Shown here: in pieces, positions 33,461 through 43,543 of the stretch
Layout of the letters: each line of letters starts with the position of its first letter
Position numbering within the stretch: position 1 is the first letter of the stretch
Origin: Cyanobium sp. Cruz CV13-4-11
Lineage (GTDB): Bacteria; Cyanobacteriota; Cyanobacteriia; PCC-6307; Cyanobiaceae
Assembly (NCBI RefSeq): GCF_024346055.1
Contig: NZ_JAGQCH010000009.1
Location: forward strand, 45,775-109,774
Reading direction: 5' to 3'
DNA length: 64,000 nt
Position numbers and translations under genes: made by a program
Notes under the pieces: generated by a model
What the model was told of the DNA's origin: nothing
Databases searched by the model: none
What the model saw: the letters and a program-made list of their open reading frames with translations, nothing else

Positions 33461-36289
33461 ATGCCCAAGAGCCCCGACGTTGGCAGCTCCACCCGCGTCG
33501 ACGGGCCCAGCGACGGCGTGATCGGCGGCATGGCCCTGAACAAGGCCGTCCCCCCGGTGGAGGAGCTGTTCCCCTTCCCCCTGGACGGCTTCCAGCTGGA
33601 GGCGATCGATTCCCTCAACCAGGGCCACTCGGTGGTGGTGAGCGCCCCCACCGGCTCCGGCAAGACCCTGGTAGGCGAATACGCCATCCACCGGGCCCTG
33701 GCCCATGGCCAGAAAGTTTTTTACACCACGCCCCTCAAGGCCCTCTCCAACCAGAAACTGCGCGATTTCCGCCACCAGTTCGGCCACGAGAAGGTGGGCC
33801 TGCTCACCGGCGATCTGAGCCTGAACCGGGAGGCCCAGGTGGTCGTGATGACCACCGAGATCTTCCGCAACATGCTCTATGCGGAGATCGACCACGCCGA
33901 CGACGATCCCCTCGCCGATGTGGAGGCCGTGGTGCTCGATGAGTGCCATTACATGAACGACACCCAGCGGGGCACCGTCTGGGAGGAATCGATCATCCAT
34001 TGCCCCACGCGGGTGCAACTGGTGGCGCTCTCGGCCACGGTGGCGAATGCCGGGCAACTGACGGACTGGATCGAGCGGGTGCATGGCCCCACCCGGCTGA
34101 TCCACAGCGACTTCCGCCCCGTCCCTTTGGCCTTCAGCTTCTGCAGCGCCAAGGGCCTGCACCCGCTGCTCAATGACGAGGGCACCGGACTGCATCCGAA
34201 TTGCAAGGTCTGGCGCCCTCCGAAATCCACCCGTCGCAAGGGACCGAAGGAACCGCGGCCGCCCCAGCCGGAGGCGCCGCCGATCGGCTTCGTGGTGGCC
34301 CAGATGGCGGAGCGGGAGATGCTGCCGGCCATTTATTTCATCTTCAGCCGCCGCAACTGCGACCGCTCCGTGCGCGACCTGGCCAAGGTGTGCCTCGTCA
34401 ACGCCGAAGAGCAGGCGCGGATCCGCCAGCGGCTGGACGCCTTCATGGCGGTGACCCCCGAGGCGGTGCGGGAGGGCGGCCATGCCGATGCCCTGCTGCG
34501 GGGCATCGCCGCCCACCACGCCGGCGTGCTGCCGGCCTGGAAGGAACTGATCGAGGAGCTGTTCCAGCAGGGGCTGATCAAGGTGGTGTTCGCCACCGAG
34601 ACCCTGGCCGCGGGCATCAACATGCCGGCGCGCACCACGGTGATCTCGGCCCTTTCCAAGCGCACCGAGCGGGGCCACAGGCCCCTGATGGGCAGCGAAT
34701 TCCTGCAGATGGCGGGGCGCGCTGGCCGCCGCGGCCTGGATACGCAGGGCTACGTGGTGACGGTGCAGAGCCGGTTCGAGGGGGTCAGGGAGGCCGGGGC
34801 GCTGGCCACCAGTCCGGCCGATCCCCTGGTGAGCCAGTTCACCCCCAGCTACGGCATGGTGCTCAACCTGCTGCAGCGCTACGACCTGGCCAAGGCCCGG
34901 GAGCTGGTGGAGCGCAGCTTCGGCCGCTACCTGGCGGGACTGGATCTGGCCGAGGACGAGGCCCGCATCGCCGAGCTGATGGCCCAGCTGGCCAGCCTGG
35001 AATCGAGTGGCGGCGAGGTGCCCTGGGACGACTTCGAGGACTACGAGAAGGTGCGCGGCCGGCTGAGGGAGGAGCGCCGCCTGCACCGGATCCTGCAGCA
35101 GCAGGCCGAGGAAACCCTGGCCCACGAGCTCACCCTGGCCCTGCAGTTCGCCAGCGAGGGCACCCTGGTGAGCGTCAAGGCGCCGGCCCTGCGCAGCCGG
35201 GTCACCCCGGCGGTGATCGTGGCCAAGGTGCCCGGCTCCGGCCAGTTCCCGCTGCTGCTTTGCCTCACCGACGAGAACGTCTGGATCCTGCTGCCCTGCC
35301 ACGCGGTGGTGACCCTGCACGCCGAGCTCAGCTGCCTGCAGGTGAACCAGCTGGAGCCGCCGGAGCTGCACCACGCCAACGAGCTGCGCCACGGCGACAA
35401 CGCCAGCGGCGGCCTGGCCCTGGCGGTGTCCTCGATGGCCCGCCGCCACGACATGCACACCCCCCGCTACGACCTGGCCGGAGAGGTGCAGCAGCAGGGC
35501 CAGCGGGTGCAGCAGCTGGAGCAGGAGCTGGAGGCCCACCCGGCCCACCGCTGGGGCGACCGCAAGCACCTCAAGAAGCACCGCCGCCGCATGGAGGAAC
35601 TGGAGGAGGAGATCGGCGAACGGCAGCGGCTGCTGCACCACCGGGCCAACCGCCACTGGGACACCTTCCTGTCCCTGATCGACATCCTGCGCTTCTTCGG
35701 CGCCCTCGATGGCGAGGAGGGGCTGGAGCCCACCGAGGTGGGCCGCACCGTGGCGGCCCTGCGGGGCGACAACGAACTCTGGCTGGGGCTCGCCCTGATG
35801 AGCGGCCACCTCGATGGCCTCGATCCGGCCGAACTGGCGGCGGTGCTGGAGGCCATCTCCACCGAAGTGAACCGGCCCGATCTCTGGTGCGGCTACCCGC
35901 CGCCACCGGCCTCCGAGGAGGCGCTCCACGATCTGCGCGGCCTGCGGCGCGAGCTGCAGCGCCAGCAGGAACGGGCCTCGGTGGTGGTGCCGGTGTGGTG
36001 GGAGCCGGAACTCACCGGCCTGGTCCATGCCTGGGCCCGGGGTGCCAGCTGGAACGACGTCATCGCCAACACCTCCCTCGATGAGGGGGATGTGGTGCGG
36101 ATCCTGCGCCGCACCGTCGACCTCCTCGCCCAGATTCCCTACGGCGAGGCGATCAGCGAGCAGCTGCGCCGCAACTCACGTCTGGCGCTCAAGAGCATCA
36201 ACCGCTTCCCCGTCTGCGAGATCGAGGATCTGCTGGCCAGCGGCAACGGCAAGCTGGATCCGGCGACGGAGCGGCCGCCGGCCGGGTAG
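33461..36289 (+). CDS. Ski2/Mtr4-like DEAD-DExH RNA helicase
   Basis: 942-residue superfamily 2 helicase. Walker A is SAPTGSGKTLVGEYA (about residue 62), motif II is DECHYM (DExH), motif III is LSATVANA, and motif VI is QMAGRAGRRGLD. A C-terminal DSHCT-type domain (about residues 770-935) is recognisable from LRFFGALDGEEGLEPTEVG and GASWNDVIANTSLDEGDVVR. It is the cyanobacterial relative of the plant chloroplast helicase ISE2 and of Ski2/Mtr4, thus probably an RNA-remodelling or degradation factor. The chosen start at 33461 gives a short disordered N-terminus; MALNKAVPP at 33530 is a possible alternative. It is convergent with purB. Confidence 0.9.
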   Translation: MPKSPDVGSSTRVDGPSDGVIGGMALNKAVPPVEELFPFPLDGFQLEAIDSLNQGHSVVVSAPTGSGKTLVGEYAIHRALAHGQKVFYTTPLKALSNQKLRDFRHQFGHEKVGLLTGDLSLNREAQVVVMTTEIFRNMLYAEIDHADDDPLADVEAVVLDECHYMNDTQRGTVWEESIIHCPTRVQLVALSATVANAGQLTDWIERVHGPTRLIHSDFRPVPLAFSFCSAKGLHPLLNDEGTGLHPNCKVWRPPKSTRRKGPKEPRPPQPEAPPIGFVVAQMAEREMLPAIYFIFSRRNCDRSVRDLAKVCLVNAEEQARIRQRLDAFMAVTPEAVREGGHADALLRGIAAHHAGVLPAWKELIEELFQQGLIKVVFATETLAAGINMPARTTVISALSKRTERGHRPLMGSEFLQMAGRAGRRGLDTQGYVVTVQSRFEGVREAGALATSPADPLVSQFTPSYGMVLNLLQRYDLAKARELVERSFGRYLAGLDLAEDEARIAELMAQLASLESSGGEVPWDDFEDYEKVRGRLREERRLHRILQQQAEETLAHELTLALQFASEGTLVSVKAPALRSRVTPAVIVAKVPGSGQFPLLLCLTDENVWILLPCHAVVTLHAELSCLQVNQLEPPELHHANELRHGDNASGGLALAVSSMARRHDMHTPRYDLAGEVQQQGQRVQQLEQELEAHPAHRWGDRKHLKKHRRRMEELEEEIGERQRLLHHRANRHWDTFLSLIDILRFFGALDGEEGLEPTEVGRTVAALRGDNELWLGLALMSGHLDGLDPAELAAVLEAISTEVNRPDLWCGYPPPPASEEALHDLRGLRRELQRQQERASVVVPVWWEPELTGLVHAWARGASWNDVIANTSLDEGDVVRILRRTVDLLAQIPYGEAISEQLRRNSRLALKSINRFPVCEIEDLLASGNGKLDPATERPPAG

Positions 36290-36305
36290 AGGGCGGCCGC
36301 CCCCT

Positions 36306-37601
36306 TCAGATTCCCAGTCGCTCCCAGATCACGTCCAGGTTGGCGCGGTGCAGGTCGGTGGCGAAGCACGCCGCCAGCTGCTCGGCGTTCAGGTGAGTGG
36401 TGACCACCGGATCGCCCGCCAGGTTGGCGCGGAAGTCGCCCCCATCGCTGTTCCACGCGGCGTGGGCATGGCGCTGCACGATCCGGTAGGCCTCCTCCCG
36501 GCTCAGACCCGCCTCCACCAGCGCCAGCAGCACCCGCTGGCTGAACACGACGCCGCCGTAGACGTTCATGTTGCGGGCCATGTTCTCCGGGTACACCCCC
36601 AGCCCCTCCACAACGGCGGTCATCTCCCGCAGCATGAAATGCAGGGTCACGGAGCAGTCGGGCAGCATCATGCGCTCCACCGAGCTGTGGCTGATGTCGC
36701 GCTCGTGCCAGAGGGCCACGTTCTCCAGGGCCGCCACGGTGTAGCTGCGCAGCACCCGGGCCAGGCCGCTGATGCGTTCGCTGCGGATCGGGTTGCGCTT
36801 GTGGGGCATGGCCGAGCTGCCCTTCTGGCCCTTGGCGAAGTTCTCCTCCACCTCCAGCACGTCGGAGCGCTGCAGGTTGCGGATCTCGGTGGAAAAGCGC
36901 TCCAGGGAGGTGCCCACCAGGGCCAGGGTCTGGACGTATTCCGCATGGCGGTCGCGGCCGATCACCTGGGTGCTGGCGGTGTCGGGCTCCAGGCCCAGCA
37001 GCCGGCAGGTGATCGCCTCCACCTGCGGGTCGGTGTTGGCATAGGTGCCCATGGCGCCGCTGATCTGGCCCACGGCCACCACCCGCTCCAGCCGCTCCAG
37101 CCGCTCACGGTTGCGCTCGGTTTCGGCCAGCCAGCCGGCCACCTTGAAGCCGAAGGTGATCGGCTCGCCGTGGATGGCGTGGGAGCGGCCGATCATGACC
37201 GTGTCCTTGTGGGCCCGGGCCAGCTGGCGCAGGGCCTCGGCGAGGCCATCGAGCTCGGTGCGCAGCACCGCCACCGACGCCTTCAGCTGCAGGGCCAGGC
37301 CGGTGTCCAGCACGTCGGAGCTGGTCATGCCCACGTGGATGTAGCGGCCCGCATCGCCCACGTGCTCATTGACGTTGGTGAGGAAGGCGATCACGTCGTG
37401 GCGCACCTCCGCTTCGATCTCCAGGATGCGGGGCACCTCGAAGGCCGCCTTCTCGCGGATGGCGGCCATCGCTTCGGCCGGCACCCGACCCAGCTCGGCG
37501 TTGGCCTGGCAGGCGGCGATCTCCACCTCGAGCCAGCTGCGGAACTTGGCTTCCTCGCTCCAGAGGTCGCCCATCTCCGGGAGGGTGTAACGCTCGATCA
37601 A
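36306..37601 (-). CDS. purB: Adenylosuccinate lyase (PurB)
   Basis: 431-residue enzyme of the fumarase/aspartase superfamily. It splits SAICAR and adenylosuccinate, acting twice in purine synthesis. MIERYTLPEMGDLWSEEAKF is the standard PurB N-terminus. HVGMTSSDVLDTGLALQ carries a conserved active-site region, and GSSAMPHKRNPIRSERI is the flexible signature loop with the catalytic Ser. The length is normal for the bacterial short type. The gene follows the small conserved ORF at 37.7 kb by 52 bp on the same strand, so they may be cotranscribed. Confidence 0.97.
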   Translation of the reverse strand: MIERYTLPEMGDLWSEEAKFRSWLEVEIAACQANAELGRVPAEAMAAIREKAAFEVPRILEIEAEVRHDVIAFLTNVNEHVGDAGRYIHVGMTSSDVLDTGLALQLKASVAVLRTELDGLAEALRQLARAHKDTVMIGRSHAIHGEPITFGFKVAGWLAETERNRERLERLERVVAVGQISGAMGTYANTDPQVEAITCRLLGLEPDTASTQVIGRDRHAEYVQTLALVGTSLERFSTEIRNLQRSDVLEVEENFAKGQKGSSAMPHKRNPIRSERISGLARVLRSYTVAALENVALWHERDISHSSVERMMLPDCSVTLHFMLREMTAVVEGLGVYPENMARNMNVYGGVVFSQRVLLALVEAGLSREEAYRIVQRHAHAAWNSDGGDFRANLAGDPVVTTHLNAEQLAACFATDLHRANLDVIWERLGI

Positions 37602-37653
37602 GGGCCGGGCGGTAGCGAAGGATCCCCCAACCTATCGAGCCGCCCCCACCGGC

Positions 37654-37896
37654 TCAGGCGGCGGCGGTGAGGCGGCGGTAGGGCAGCTCCAGGTGCACCA
37701 TCGACCCCCAGGCCTGCTGGCGCACCCAGCAGCGGGTGCCGCGGCGGTGGATCAGCTGGAAGGGGGGCAGATCCTCGGGATGGTCGCGCAGTCTCACGAA
37801 GCTTCCGGGGTGAAGCAACTCCACCACATTGGATCCGGGGGCAGCCGTGGATCCGGGGGCAGCCATGGGAGGAAGCGAGGGAGACTGTGGCGCCAT
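37654..37896 (-). CDS. Conserved cyanobacterial hypothetical protein, 80 aa
   Basis: Small soluble protein whose conserved part is NVVELLHPGSFVRLRDHPED followed by PPFQLIHRRGTRCWVRQQAW and VHLELPYRRL. This looks like a short SH3-like or beta-barrel fold, similar to small cyanobacterial proteins of unknown role. The first 23 residues contain a duplicated AAPGS motif that comes from an 18-bp tandem repeat. A start at the internal Met (37866) would remove only part of it. It lies just upstream of purB on the same strand and is divergent from tlyA. Confidence 0.6.
   Translation of the reverse strand: MAPQSPSLPPMAAPGSTAAPGSNVVELLHPGSFVRLRDHPEDLPPFQLIHRRGTRCWVRQQAWGSMVHLELPYRRLTAAA
37830..37864. 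repeat. 18-bp tandem duplication in an ORF
   Basis: Two adjacent copies of TGGATCCGGGGGCAGCC separated by one base (period 18). They lie in the N-terminal coding part of the 80-aa protein and yield AAPGS twice. The exact copies suggest a recent slippage or duplication. The period is a multiple of three, so the frame is kept. Confidence 0.7.
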
Positions 37897-38007
37897 CCTG
37901 CGACCGTTCTGAGCCGAACCCTCCGGTCATCGGTTTTTGTTCGGTTTGGATCGCTGTTCGATGACAACATGCCGGTGGAGCGGTAGCACCCATGGCCGAA
38001 ACGCACG

Positions 38008-38868
38008 ATGGCCCGTAAGGAGCGGCTCGATCGCCGCCTGGTGGATCTGGGTCTGGTGGCCAGCCGCCAGCAGGCCCAGCAGCTGATCCGGGCCGGCCGG
38101 GTGCGTGGTGGCGGAGAGGTGCTCGACAAGCCCGGCACCGAGGTGCCCGAGACCCTGCTGCTGGAGGTGGAGCAGCCGCCCCGGTTCGTCTCCCGCGGGG
38201 GGGAGAAGCTGGAGGGGGCCCTGACGGCCCTGCCGCTCCAAGTGCAAGGCCGGGTGTGCCTTGACGGCGGCATCTCCACCGGCGGATTCACCGATTGCCT
38301 GCTGCAGCACGGTGCCGTGAGGGTGTACGGGATCGATGTCGGCTACGGCCAGACGGCCTGGAGCCTGCGCACCGATGACCGGGTGGTGTTGCGGGAGCGC
38401 ACCAACCTGCGCCACCTCACCCCGGAGGCCCTCTATGGCGAAGGGGACCCCTGGCCCGACCTGGCCGTCGCCGATGTCTCGTTCATTTCCCTCACCCGGG
38501 TGCTGCCGGCCCTGCGCGCCCTGCTGCTGGAGACGGGCGAAGCGCTGCTGCTGGTCAAACCCCAGTTCGAGGTGGGCCGCCAGCGGGTGGGCAAGGGGGG
38601 GGTGGTGCGGGATCCGGCCGCCCACGCCGATGCCATCGCCAGCGTGATCGCTGCGGCCCGGGAGCTGGCCTGGCATCCGGCGGGACTGGTGGCCTCGCCC
38701 CTCACCGGGCCAGCCGGCAACCACGAGTACCTGCTCTGGCTCGTGCCGCCCGGCGCCGGCGCCGAGCTTCCCTCCGAGGGCACGGACTGGTCCGGCAGGA
38801 TCGCGGCTCTTGTGAAGGACACCCTGGCCAAAGACAGGCCATCGAAGGACAGCCTGGCCGAGGACTGA
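38008..38868 (+). CDS. tlyA: TlyA-family rRNA 2'-O-methyltransferase
   Basis: 286-residue protein. An N-terminal S4-like RNA-binding domain (about residues 3-60) reads ERLDRRLVDLGLVASRQQAQ, then QLIRAGRVRGGGEVLDKPG. It is joined to an FtsJ-type methyltransferase domain: FVSRGGEKLEGAL, VCLDGGISTGGFTDCLLQHG (SAM motif I), VYGIDVGYGQ and VADVSFISLTRVLPAL. TlyA enzymes methylate 16S C1409 and 23S C1920; many are annotated as haemolysin A. The motif normally reads D-x-G-A-S-T-G-G-F, and here it is D-G-G-I-S-T-G-G-F, still compatible. It is divergent from the 80-aa gene and convergent with glnB. Confidence 0.9.
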   Translation: MARKERLDRRLVDLGLVASRQQAQQLIRAGRVRGGGEVLDKPGTEVPETLLLEVEQPPRFVSRGGEKLEGALTALPLQVQGRVCLDGGISTGGFTDCLLQHGAVRVYGIDVGYGQTAWSLRTDDRVVLRERTNLRHLTPEALYGEGDPWPDLAVADVSFISLTRVLPALRALLLETGEALLLVKPQFEVGRQRVGKGGVVRDPAAHADAIASVIAAARELAWHPAGLVASPLTGPAGNHEYLLWLVPPGAGAELPSEGTDWSGRIAALVKDTLAKDRPSKDSLAED

Positions 38869-38913
38869 GGGGCCCAGGGCCAGGGTCAGGGTCAGGGCGG
38901 CGGGAGCGGGGGC

Positions 38914-39364
<451 letters not shown>

Positions 39365-39448
39365 GTGAACTCCGGGCCGCTGACCGGCGTCGCCGGTCGC
39401 CGGAGGCGTCCTGTACGGTCGAAATCCGATCCCTTTCCCCCACCGACC

Positions 39449-39868
39449 ATGGCCACGCCAACGCCGGCGGCCCCGTCTGAGACCGTGACCCCCCGCTATG
39501 GCGAGCGGGCCATCGCCGAGGCGGAGCTGATCTGTTTCCCCAATCCGCGCGTGGCCCGGCCTTACGAAGTGGCGATCGAACTGCCCGAGTTCACCTGCAC
39601 CTGTCCCTTTTCCGGTTATCCCGATTTCGCCGTTCTGCGGCTCCTCTATCAGCCGGGGCCCCGGGTGCTGGAACTCAAGGCCCTCAAGCTGTACATCAAC
39701 AGCTACCGCAACCGCTCGATCTCCCACGAGGAGGCAGCCAACCGGATCCTGGACGACCTGGTGAGCGCCTGCGATCCGGCCTGGATGCAGCTGGAGGCCG
39801 ATTTCAACCCCCGCGGCAATGTCCACACCGTGGTGCGGGTCAGCCATGGCGTGCGCCAGCCCTGCTGA
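39449..39868 (+). CDS. queF: NADPH-dependent 7-cyano-7-deazaguanine reductase (QueF)
   Basis: 139-residue T-fold enzyme reducing preQ0 to preQ1 on the queuosine pathway. The nucleophile Cys52 is in LPEFTCTCPFSGYPDFAVL, the QueF signature. KALKLYINSYRNRSISHEE carries the family E/S-F/Y-R-N block that binds NADPH and Glu (short type, E(S/L)K(S/A)xK(L/Y)(Y/F/W) motif as L-E-L-K-A-L-K-L-Y). The start ATG at 39449 gives the usual short unimodular length. No preQ1 riboswitch aptamer is recognisable in the short 5' region. It is convergent with ccs1, with only 1 bp between the stops. Confidence 0.95.
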   Translation: MATPTPAAPSETVTPRYGERAIAEAELICFPNPRVARPYEVAIELPEFTCTCPFSGYPDFAVLRLLYQPGPRVLELKALKLYINSYRNRSISHEEAANRILDDLVSACDPAWMQLEADFNPRGNVHTVVRVSHGVRQPC

Positions 39869-39869
39869 G

Positions 39870-41189
39870 TCAGGGCTGGGGTTCAAGTCGCTGCAGCAGG
39901 GCCGGCAGCTCGGAGGCGAAGGCGGTGAGGTTGCGGTTGCAGAGGCCCGCCACATGCAGCCTGCCGCCGGCCCCATCGGCGATCGCCCAGAGCTGGCGGG
40001 TGGCCACCAGGCTGAGGCCGCCGCCCAGCAGGGCGATGGCGAAGCCGGAGTAGACGAGGGGCACGCCGGGATCGCGCTTGAGCAGGATGCCGCTGGCCGG
40101 CAGCACGCTTGCTACCCGGATCGGCAGACCCTTCACCTCCTGGGCCTCTCCGCCGGGCACCAGCTGGGCCAGGGCTTCGCCGTCGGGGCCGAACACCTGC
40201 ACCGGCCCCTGTTCGCTGGTGAGGCTCAGCAGCACCGGCTCGGAGCCATCGGGGCGGGTGGGCAGCACCAGCCCCCAGAGTTGATCGCCGAGCTGGGGGA
40301 AGCTCTGCAGGGGCAGCTCCAGCACCGGGCTGCGCCCCAGCTGCAGGCTGATCGTCGCCAGGGACCAGTCCGCCTGGTACAGGGTCATGCCGCGGTAGCG
40401 CAGGGGATGGTTGACGCTGATGGCGGCTGCGGTGGTGGGGGCGCTGTCGCCGGGGGAGATCAGCCGCAGGTTGGAGGAGAACTGCTCAGGGCGGCCGGCC
40501 GGATCCCGCTGGATGCGGAAGTCGTCGAGGGCCAGGGTCACCTGGGTGCTGCCGCGGCTGTCGAGCAGTTCCAGCTCCCGGCCCGGGGCGAGGAAGCGCT
40601 CCAGGCGCTGGCCGCCCAGGGCGCCCCAGGCCGCCCCCACCATCAGCACCACCATGCCGGCATGGACCAGCAACGGGCCCACCCGGCCCAGCACACCGCG
40701 GCGGGCCGCCAGGCGATCGTCCTGGCGGCGGATCTGCCAGCCCGAGCCGCGCAGATCGGCTTCCAGCCGCTCCAGGCCCGCTACGGGCTCGCTGGTCACG
40801 AGGGTTTCGGCCACGCTCAGCTTGCTCAGCTGGCGGGGGCTGCGGTAGTCGATCCAGCGCAGGGAGGCCTGCAGGGCGGGCCACTGGCGACGCCAGCTGC
40901 ACAGGATCAGGGACAGGCCCAGCCAGGCCAGCAGGCCCAGGAACCAGCCACTGGAATAGACGTGATCCAGCTGCAGCCGCAGCACCCCGTCCCCGCCCAG
41001 CAGGCCCAGCCAGGGTTTGGGGTCGTAGAGCTGGTGGTAGAAGGCCGCTTCCTCCTTCTGGGGGATGGCGGTGCCGATGCCGCTGGCCAGGGCGATGATC
41101 AGCAGCAGGCCGATGGCCAGGCGCAGGTCGGAGATCCAGCCGGCCAGCCGCTGCAGGGGGCGCCAGGGGGAAGGGGCGCTGCCGGTCAT
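39870..41189 (-). CDS. ccs1: Cytochrome c maturation protein Ccs1/ResB (system II)
   Basis: 439-residue membrane protein of the ResB/Ccs1 family. With CcsA it forms the haem lyase that attaches haem to c-type cytochromes in the thylakoid lumen. It opens with a first helix [20 protein letters not shown] and the luminal [14 protein letters not shown], then a second helix pair [20 protein letters not shown] third helix lies near [20 protein letters not shown] and a large soluble luminal domain follows, ending with a last helix. The start [13 protein letters not shown] at 41189 overlaps the ccdA stop by 4 bases; the partnership of ccdA and ccs1 is standard for this pathway. Confidence 0.92.
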   Translation of the reverse strand: MTGSAPSPWRPLQRLAGWISDLRLAIGLLLIIALASGIGTAIPQKEEAAFYHQLYDPKPWLGLLGGDGVLRLQLDHVYSSGWFLGLLAWLGLSLILCSWRRQWPALQASLRWIDYRSPRQLSKLSVAETLVTSEPVAGLERLEADLRGSGWQIRRQDDRLAARRGVLGRVGPLLVHAGMVVLMVGAAWGALGGQRLERFLAPGRELELLDSRGSTQVTLALDDFRIQRDPAGRPEQFSSNLRLISPGDSAPTTAAAISVNHPLRYRGMTLYQADWSLATISLQLGRSPVLELPLQSFPQLGDQLWGLVLPTRPDGSEPVLLSLTSEQGPVQVFGPDGEALAQLVPGGEAQEVKGLPIRVASVLPASGILLKRDPGVPLVYSGFAIALLGGGLSLVATRQLWAIADGAGGRLHVAGLCNRNLTAFASELPALLQRLEPQP

Positions 41190-41914
41190 GGCAGCACCGA
41201 CAGGAGGGTGAGGCCGCCGCTGGCGAGCAGCACCACGCCACTGATCGGTGGCACCCACTGGCCCAGCTGGCGTAGCTGCAGCAGAGCGGGCAGGGAGGCG
41301 GCCACGGTGCCGGCCAGCAGCAGGGGCAGCACCTGGCCAGCGCCGAAGCTGCAGAGCAGCAGCATGCCGACCAAGGGCTGGCCGCTCTGGGCCATCCAGG
41401 CCAGCAGCACCGCCAGCACCGGGGTGGTGCAGGGGGTGGCGGCCAGGCCGAAGGCCAGCCCCGCCGCCAGGGGGGCCAGCGGGGCGGGCACCCGCCGCCG
41501 CCAGCGCTCGGGATCGGGCCCCGCCGGCAGGGGCAGGCGCAGCAGGCCCAGCAGGTTGAGGCCCATCACGACGGCCACGACGGCGACCAGCAGGGGCAGC
41601 TGGCCGGGGATGCGGCCGTAAAGACGACCCATCAGGCCACTGGCCAGGCCGAGCAGAACAAGGGCCGCCACGATGCCGGCGGCGAAGCTGACGCTGCGCT
41701 GCCAGGGGGCACGGCCCTGAGCCTCTGTGCCGAAGCCGGCCAGGTAGGCCAGGGTCACGGGCAGCAGCGAGAGGGAGCAGGGGCCGAGGCTGGTGAGCAG
41801 GCCGCCGCTGAACACGACCGCCAGGGTCAGGGGGCCGGGGTGGGCCAGGGAGCCCTGCAGCAGCAGTTCACTGCTGCGGGCCCAGTCGGCGAACGGCAGC
41901 CCGGAACTGAGCAT
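41186..41914 (-). CDS. ccdA: Thiol-disulfide transporter CcdA
   Basis: 242-residue polytopic protein of the CcdA/DsbD-transmembrane family. It passes reducing equivalents across the thylakoid membrane so that apocytochrome c cysteines stay reduced. Six helices are visible. The redox cysteines appear in [15 protein letters not shown] (helix 1, P-C) and [19 protein letters not shown] (helix 4, P-C-T-x-P), as the family requires. It lies upstream of ccs1 with a 4-bp overlap and 25 bp downstream of ftsW, all on the minus strand. Confidence 0.93.
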   Translation of the reverse strand: MLSSGLPFADWARSSELLLQGSLAHPGPLTLAVVFSGGLLTSLGPCSLSLLPVTLAYLAGFGTEAQGRAPWQRSVSFAAGIVAALVLLGLASGLMGRLYGRIPGQLPLLVAVVAVVMGLNLLGLLRLPLPAGPDPERWRRRVPAPLAPLAAGLAFGLAATPCTTPVLAVLLAWMAQSGQPLVGMLLLCSFGAGQVLPLLLAGTVAASLPALLQLRQLGQWVPPISGVVLLASGGLTLLSVLP

Positions 41915-41939
41915 GACCGGTCAGGTGTGGCAGCAAGGC

Positions 41940-43166
41940 TCAGCCTATCGGGGCAGGCCGCTGGGCCCGGCGCCGCGGCCGGACCGACTCAAGTCCGGAG
42001 GACTCCAGGGAGCAGCGCAGCAGCAACCCGGCCAGGAACAGGCTGCTCAGCAGAGAGTTGCCGCCGTAGCTGATCATCGGCAGGGGCAGACCGGTGGTGG
42101 GCATGGAGCCGCTGGCCACGGCGATGTTGAGGATCGACTGGCCCACCAGCAGGGTGGTGCAGCCAATGGCCACCAGCCGGTGCTGGTTGCTGCGGCAGGC
42201 CAGGGCCACCCGCAGACCGACGAAACCGAAGATGACCAGGAACAGCAGCAGCATCACCGAGCCGATGTAGCCGAACTCCTCGGCGAACACGGCGAAGATG
42301 AAGTCGGTGGTCTGGATCGGCAGGTACTGGAGCTTCTGGGTGGAGAGCCCGAATCCCGTGCCGAGCACCCCCCCCGAGCCGATGGCCAGCAGGCTCTGCA
42401 CCAGCTGGTAGCCGTCGCCTTGGGCGACGCGCCAGGGGTCCAGGAAGGAGCTGACCCGGGCGAGCTGGTAAGGGTTGATCATGATGCTGAGACTGCCCAG
42501 CACCACGCCGCCGCCGGCCGCCCCCAGCAGCATCGCCAGGGGCAGCCCGCCGGCCAGCGCCATCAGCCAGAGCAGCAGGCCGAGCAGGGCGGCGGTGCTC
42601 AGGTTGGGCTGCTTGAGGATCAGCAGGATCACCACCCCGAAGATGCCGATCCAGAGGAGTTTCTGGTCGAGGGCGATGCGGCGCCAGTGGGAGAAGATCA
42701 CCGCGCCCTGCAGCACGATGAAGGGCTTGATCAGCTCCGAGGGCTGCAACTGAATGGGACCGAGCACCAGCCAGCGGCTGGCCCCGTTGACGGTGGTGCC
42801 CACGACGAGGGTGGCGGCCACCAGCAGGGCGCCCACCAGCAGGGCCGGTGCCGCCAGGTGCAGCCAGCGTCGCAACGTTGTGCGCATGGCGAGCCAGAGC
42901 AGCCCCCAGCTGGCCACCAGCCAGATGGCCTGGCGCTTGACGTAGTAGGCCCCGTCCCCCATCTCCCGTTCGGCCACCCACCAGCTGGCGGAGGTGAGCA
43001 CCAGCAGGCCCACCAGGCTCCAGAGGGCCACCAGGCCCAGCAACAGGCGGGCTTCTGCCGGCCACTGCTGCCAGGGCAGCGGCATCCAGCCGGCGCCTGG
43101 ACGGCTGCGGAGCTGGCGTGGCGAAGTAGTGGACAAGGGCGGGGCAGGGATCCGGGAATGGCCCAT
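41940..43166 (-). CDS. ftsW: SEDS-family peptidoglycan glycosyltransferase FtsW
   Basis: 408-residue protein with about ten membrane helices, of the SEDS (FtsW/RodA/SpoVE) family that polymerises glycan strands from lipid II. Visible family blocks are NGASRWLVLGPIQLQPSELI, GDGYQLVQSLLAIGSGGVLG and AVFAEEFGYIGSVMLLLF, and near the end ASGSMPTTGLPLPMISYGGN. The Trp-Leu and P-S-E-L blocks and the final T-T-G-x-x-L-P-x-x-S-Y-G-G are diagnostic. The internal ISYGG with TTGLPLP favours FtsW over RodA, but the two are hard to separate by eye. The start may be 43166 or the internal Met at 43085. Confidence 0.88.
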   Translation of the reverse strand: MGHSRIPAPPLSTTSPRQLRSRPGAGWMPLPWQQWPAEARLLLGLVALWSLVGLLVLTSASWWVAEREMGDGAYYVKRQAIWLVASWGLLWLAMRTTLRRWLHLAAPALLVGALLVAATLVVGTTVNGASRWLVLGPIQLQPSELIKPFIVLQGAVIFSHWRRIALDQKLLWIGIFGVVILLILKQPNLSTAALLGLLLWLMALAGGLPLAMLLGAAGGGVVLGSLSIMINPYQLARVSSFLDPWRVAQGDGYQLVQSLLAIGSGGVLGTGFGLSTQKLQYLPIQTTDFIFAVFAEEFGYIGSVMLLLFLVIFGFVGLRVALACRSNQHRLVAIGCTTLLVGQSILNIAVASGSMPTTGLPLPMISYGGNSLLSSLFLAGLLLRCSLESSGLESVRPRRRAQRPAPIG

Positions 43167-43246
43167 TCAGCCGTCACGAAGGCGGGTTTGTCGAGTCGCC
43201 CTGAACATTTCTCCGTCTCCGCCGGTGGGCGTGTCGGTCGAGGCAC

Positions 43247-43271
43247 AAAAAAGCCCGGCCATGGGCCGGGC
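43247..43271 (-). terminator. Intrinsic terminator after apcC
   Basis: On the minus strand GCCCGGCC pairs with GGCCGGGC around a short loop and is followed by six T residues (the A run at 43247-43252 on the + strand). It lies 26 bp beyond the apcC stop, so it closes the apcABC transcript. Confidence 0.88.
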
Positions 43272-43296
43272 GCTGGAGCGGTGGTGCCGGGGGCAC

Positions 43297-43497
43297 TCAG
43301 TTGCCGCAGTTCTGCTGACGACGGCCGGTGGCCAGTTCCACCTTCAGGATCCTGCCGCCCTGCTTCATGATCCGCTGCTGTTCGGCGAACCAGCTGTGAT
43401 AGGGCACCCACTTGGTGAAGTAGGTGTTCTGCAGTTCCCTCTGGCTGCGCGCCTTGTCGGGGCAGGGGATGCAGGCCGTGATCTTGAACAGGCGCAT
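43297..43497 (-). CDS. apcC: Allophycocyanin core linker Lc7.8 (ApcC)
   Basis: 66-residue linker that sits inside the terminal allophycocyanin discs of the phycobilisome core and modulates their spectra. MRLFKITACIPCPDKARSQR is the highly conserved ApcC start, and YFTKWVPYHSWFAEQQRI is the single CpcD-like linker fold. The start at 43497 was chosen because the upstream in-frame residues are not family-like. It is the third gene of apcA-apcB-apcC on the minus strand, 46 bp after apcB, followed by a clear terminator. Confidence 0.96.
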   Translation of the reverse strand: MRLFKITACIPCPDKARSQRELQNTYFTKWVPYHSWFAEQQRIMKQGGRILKVELATGRRQQNCGN

Positions 43498-43543
43498 GGG
43501 GTGATCCTCGGAAAACGTGCCGTGGTGGGGGCGTTGCTGGGGA

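Noticed and set aside
33161..36028. 955-aa minus-strand frame
   Set aside because: Mirror of the Ski2-like helicase, whose motifs are unmistakable.
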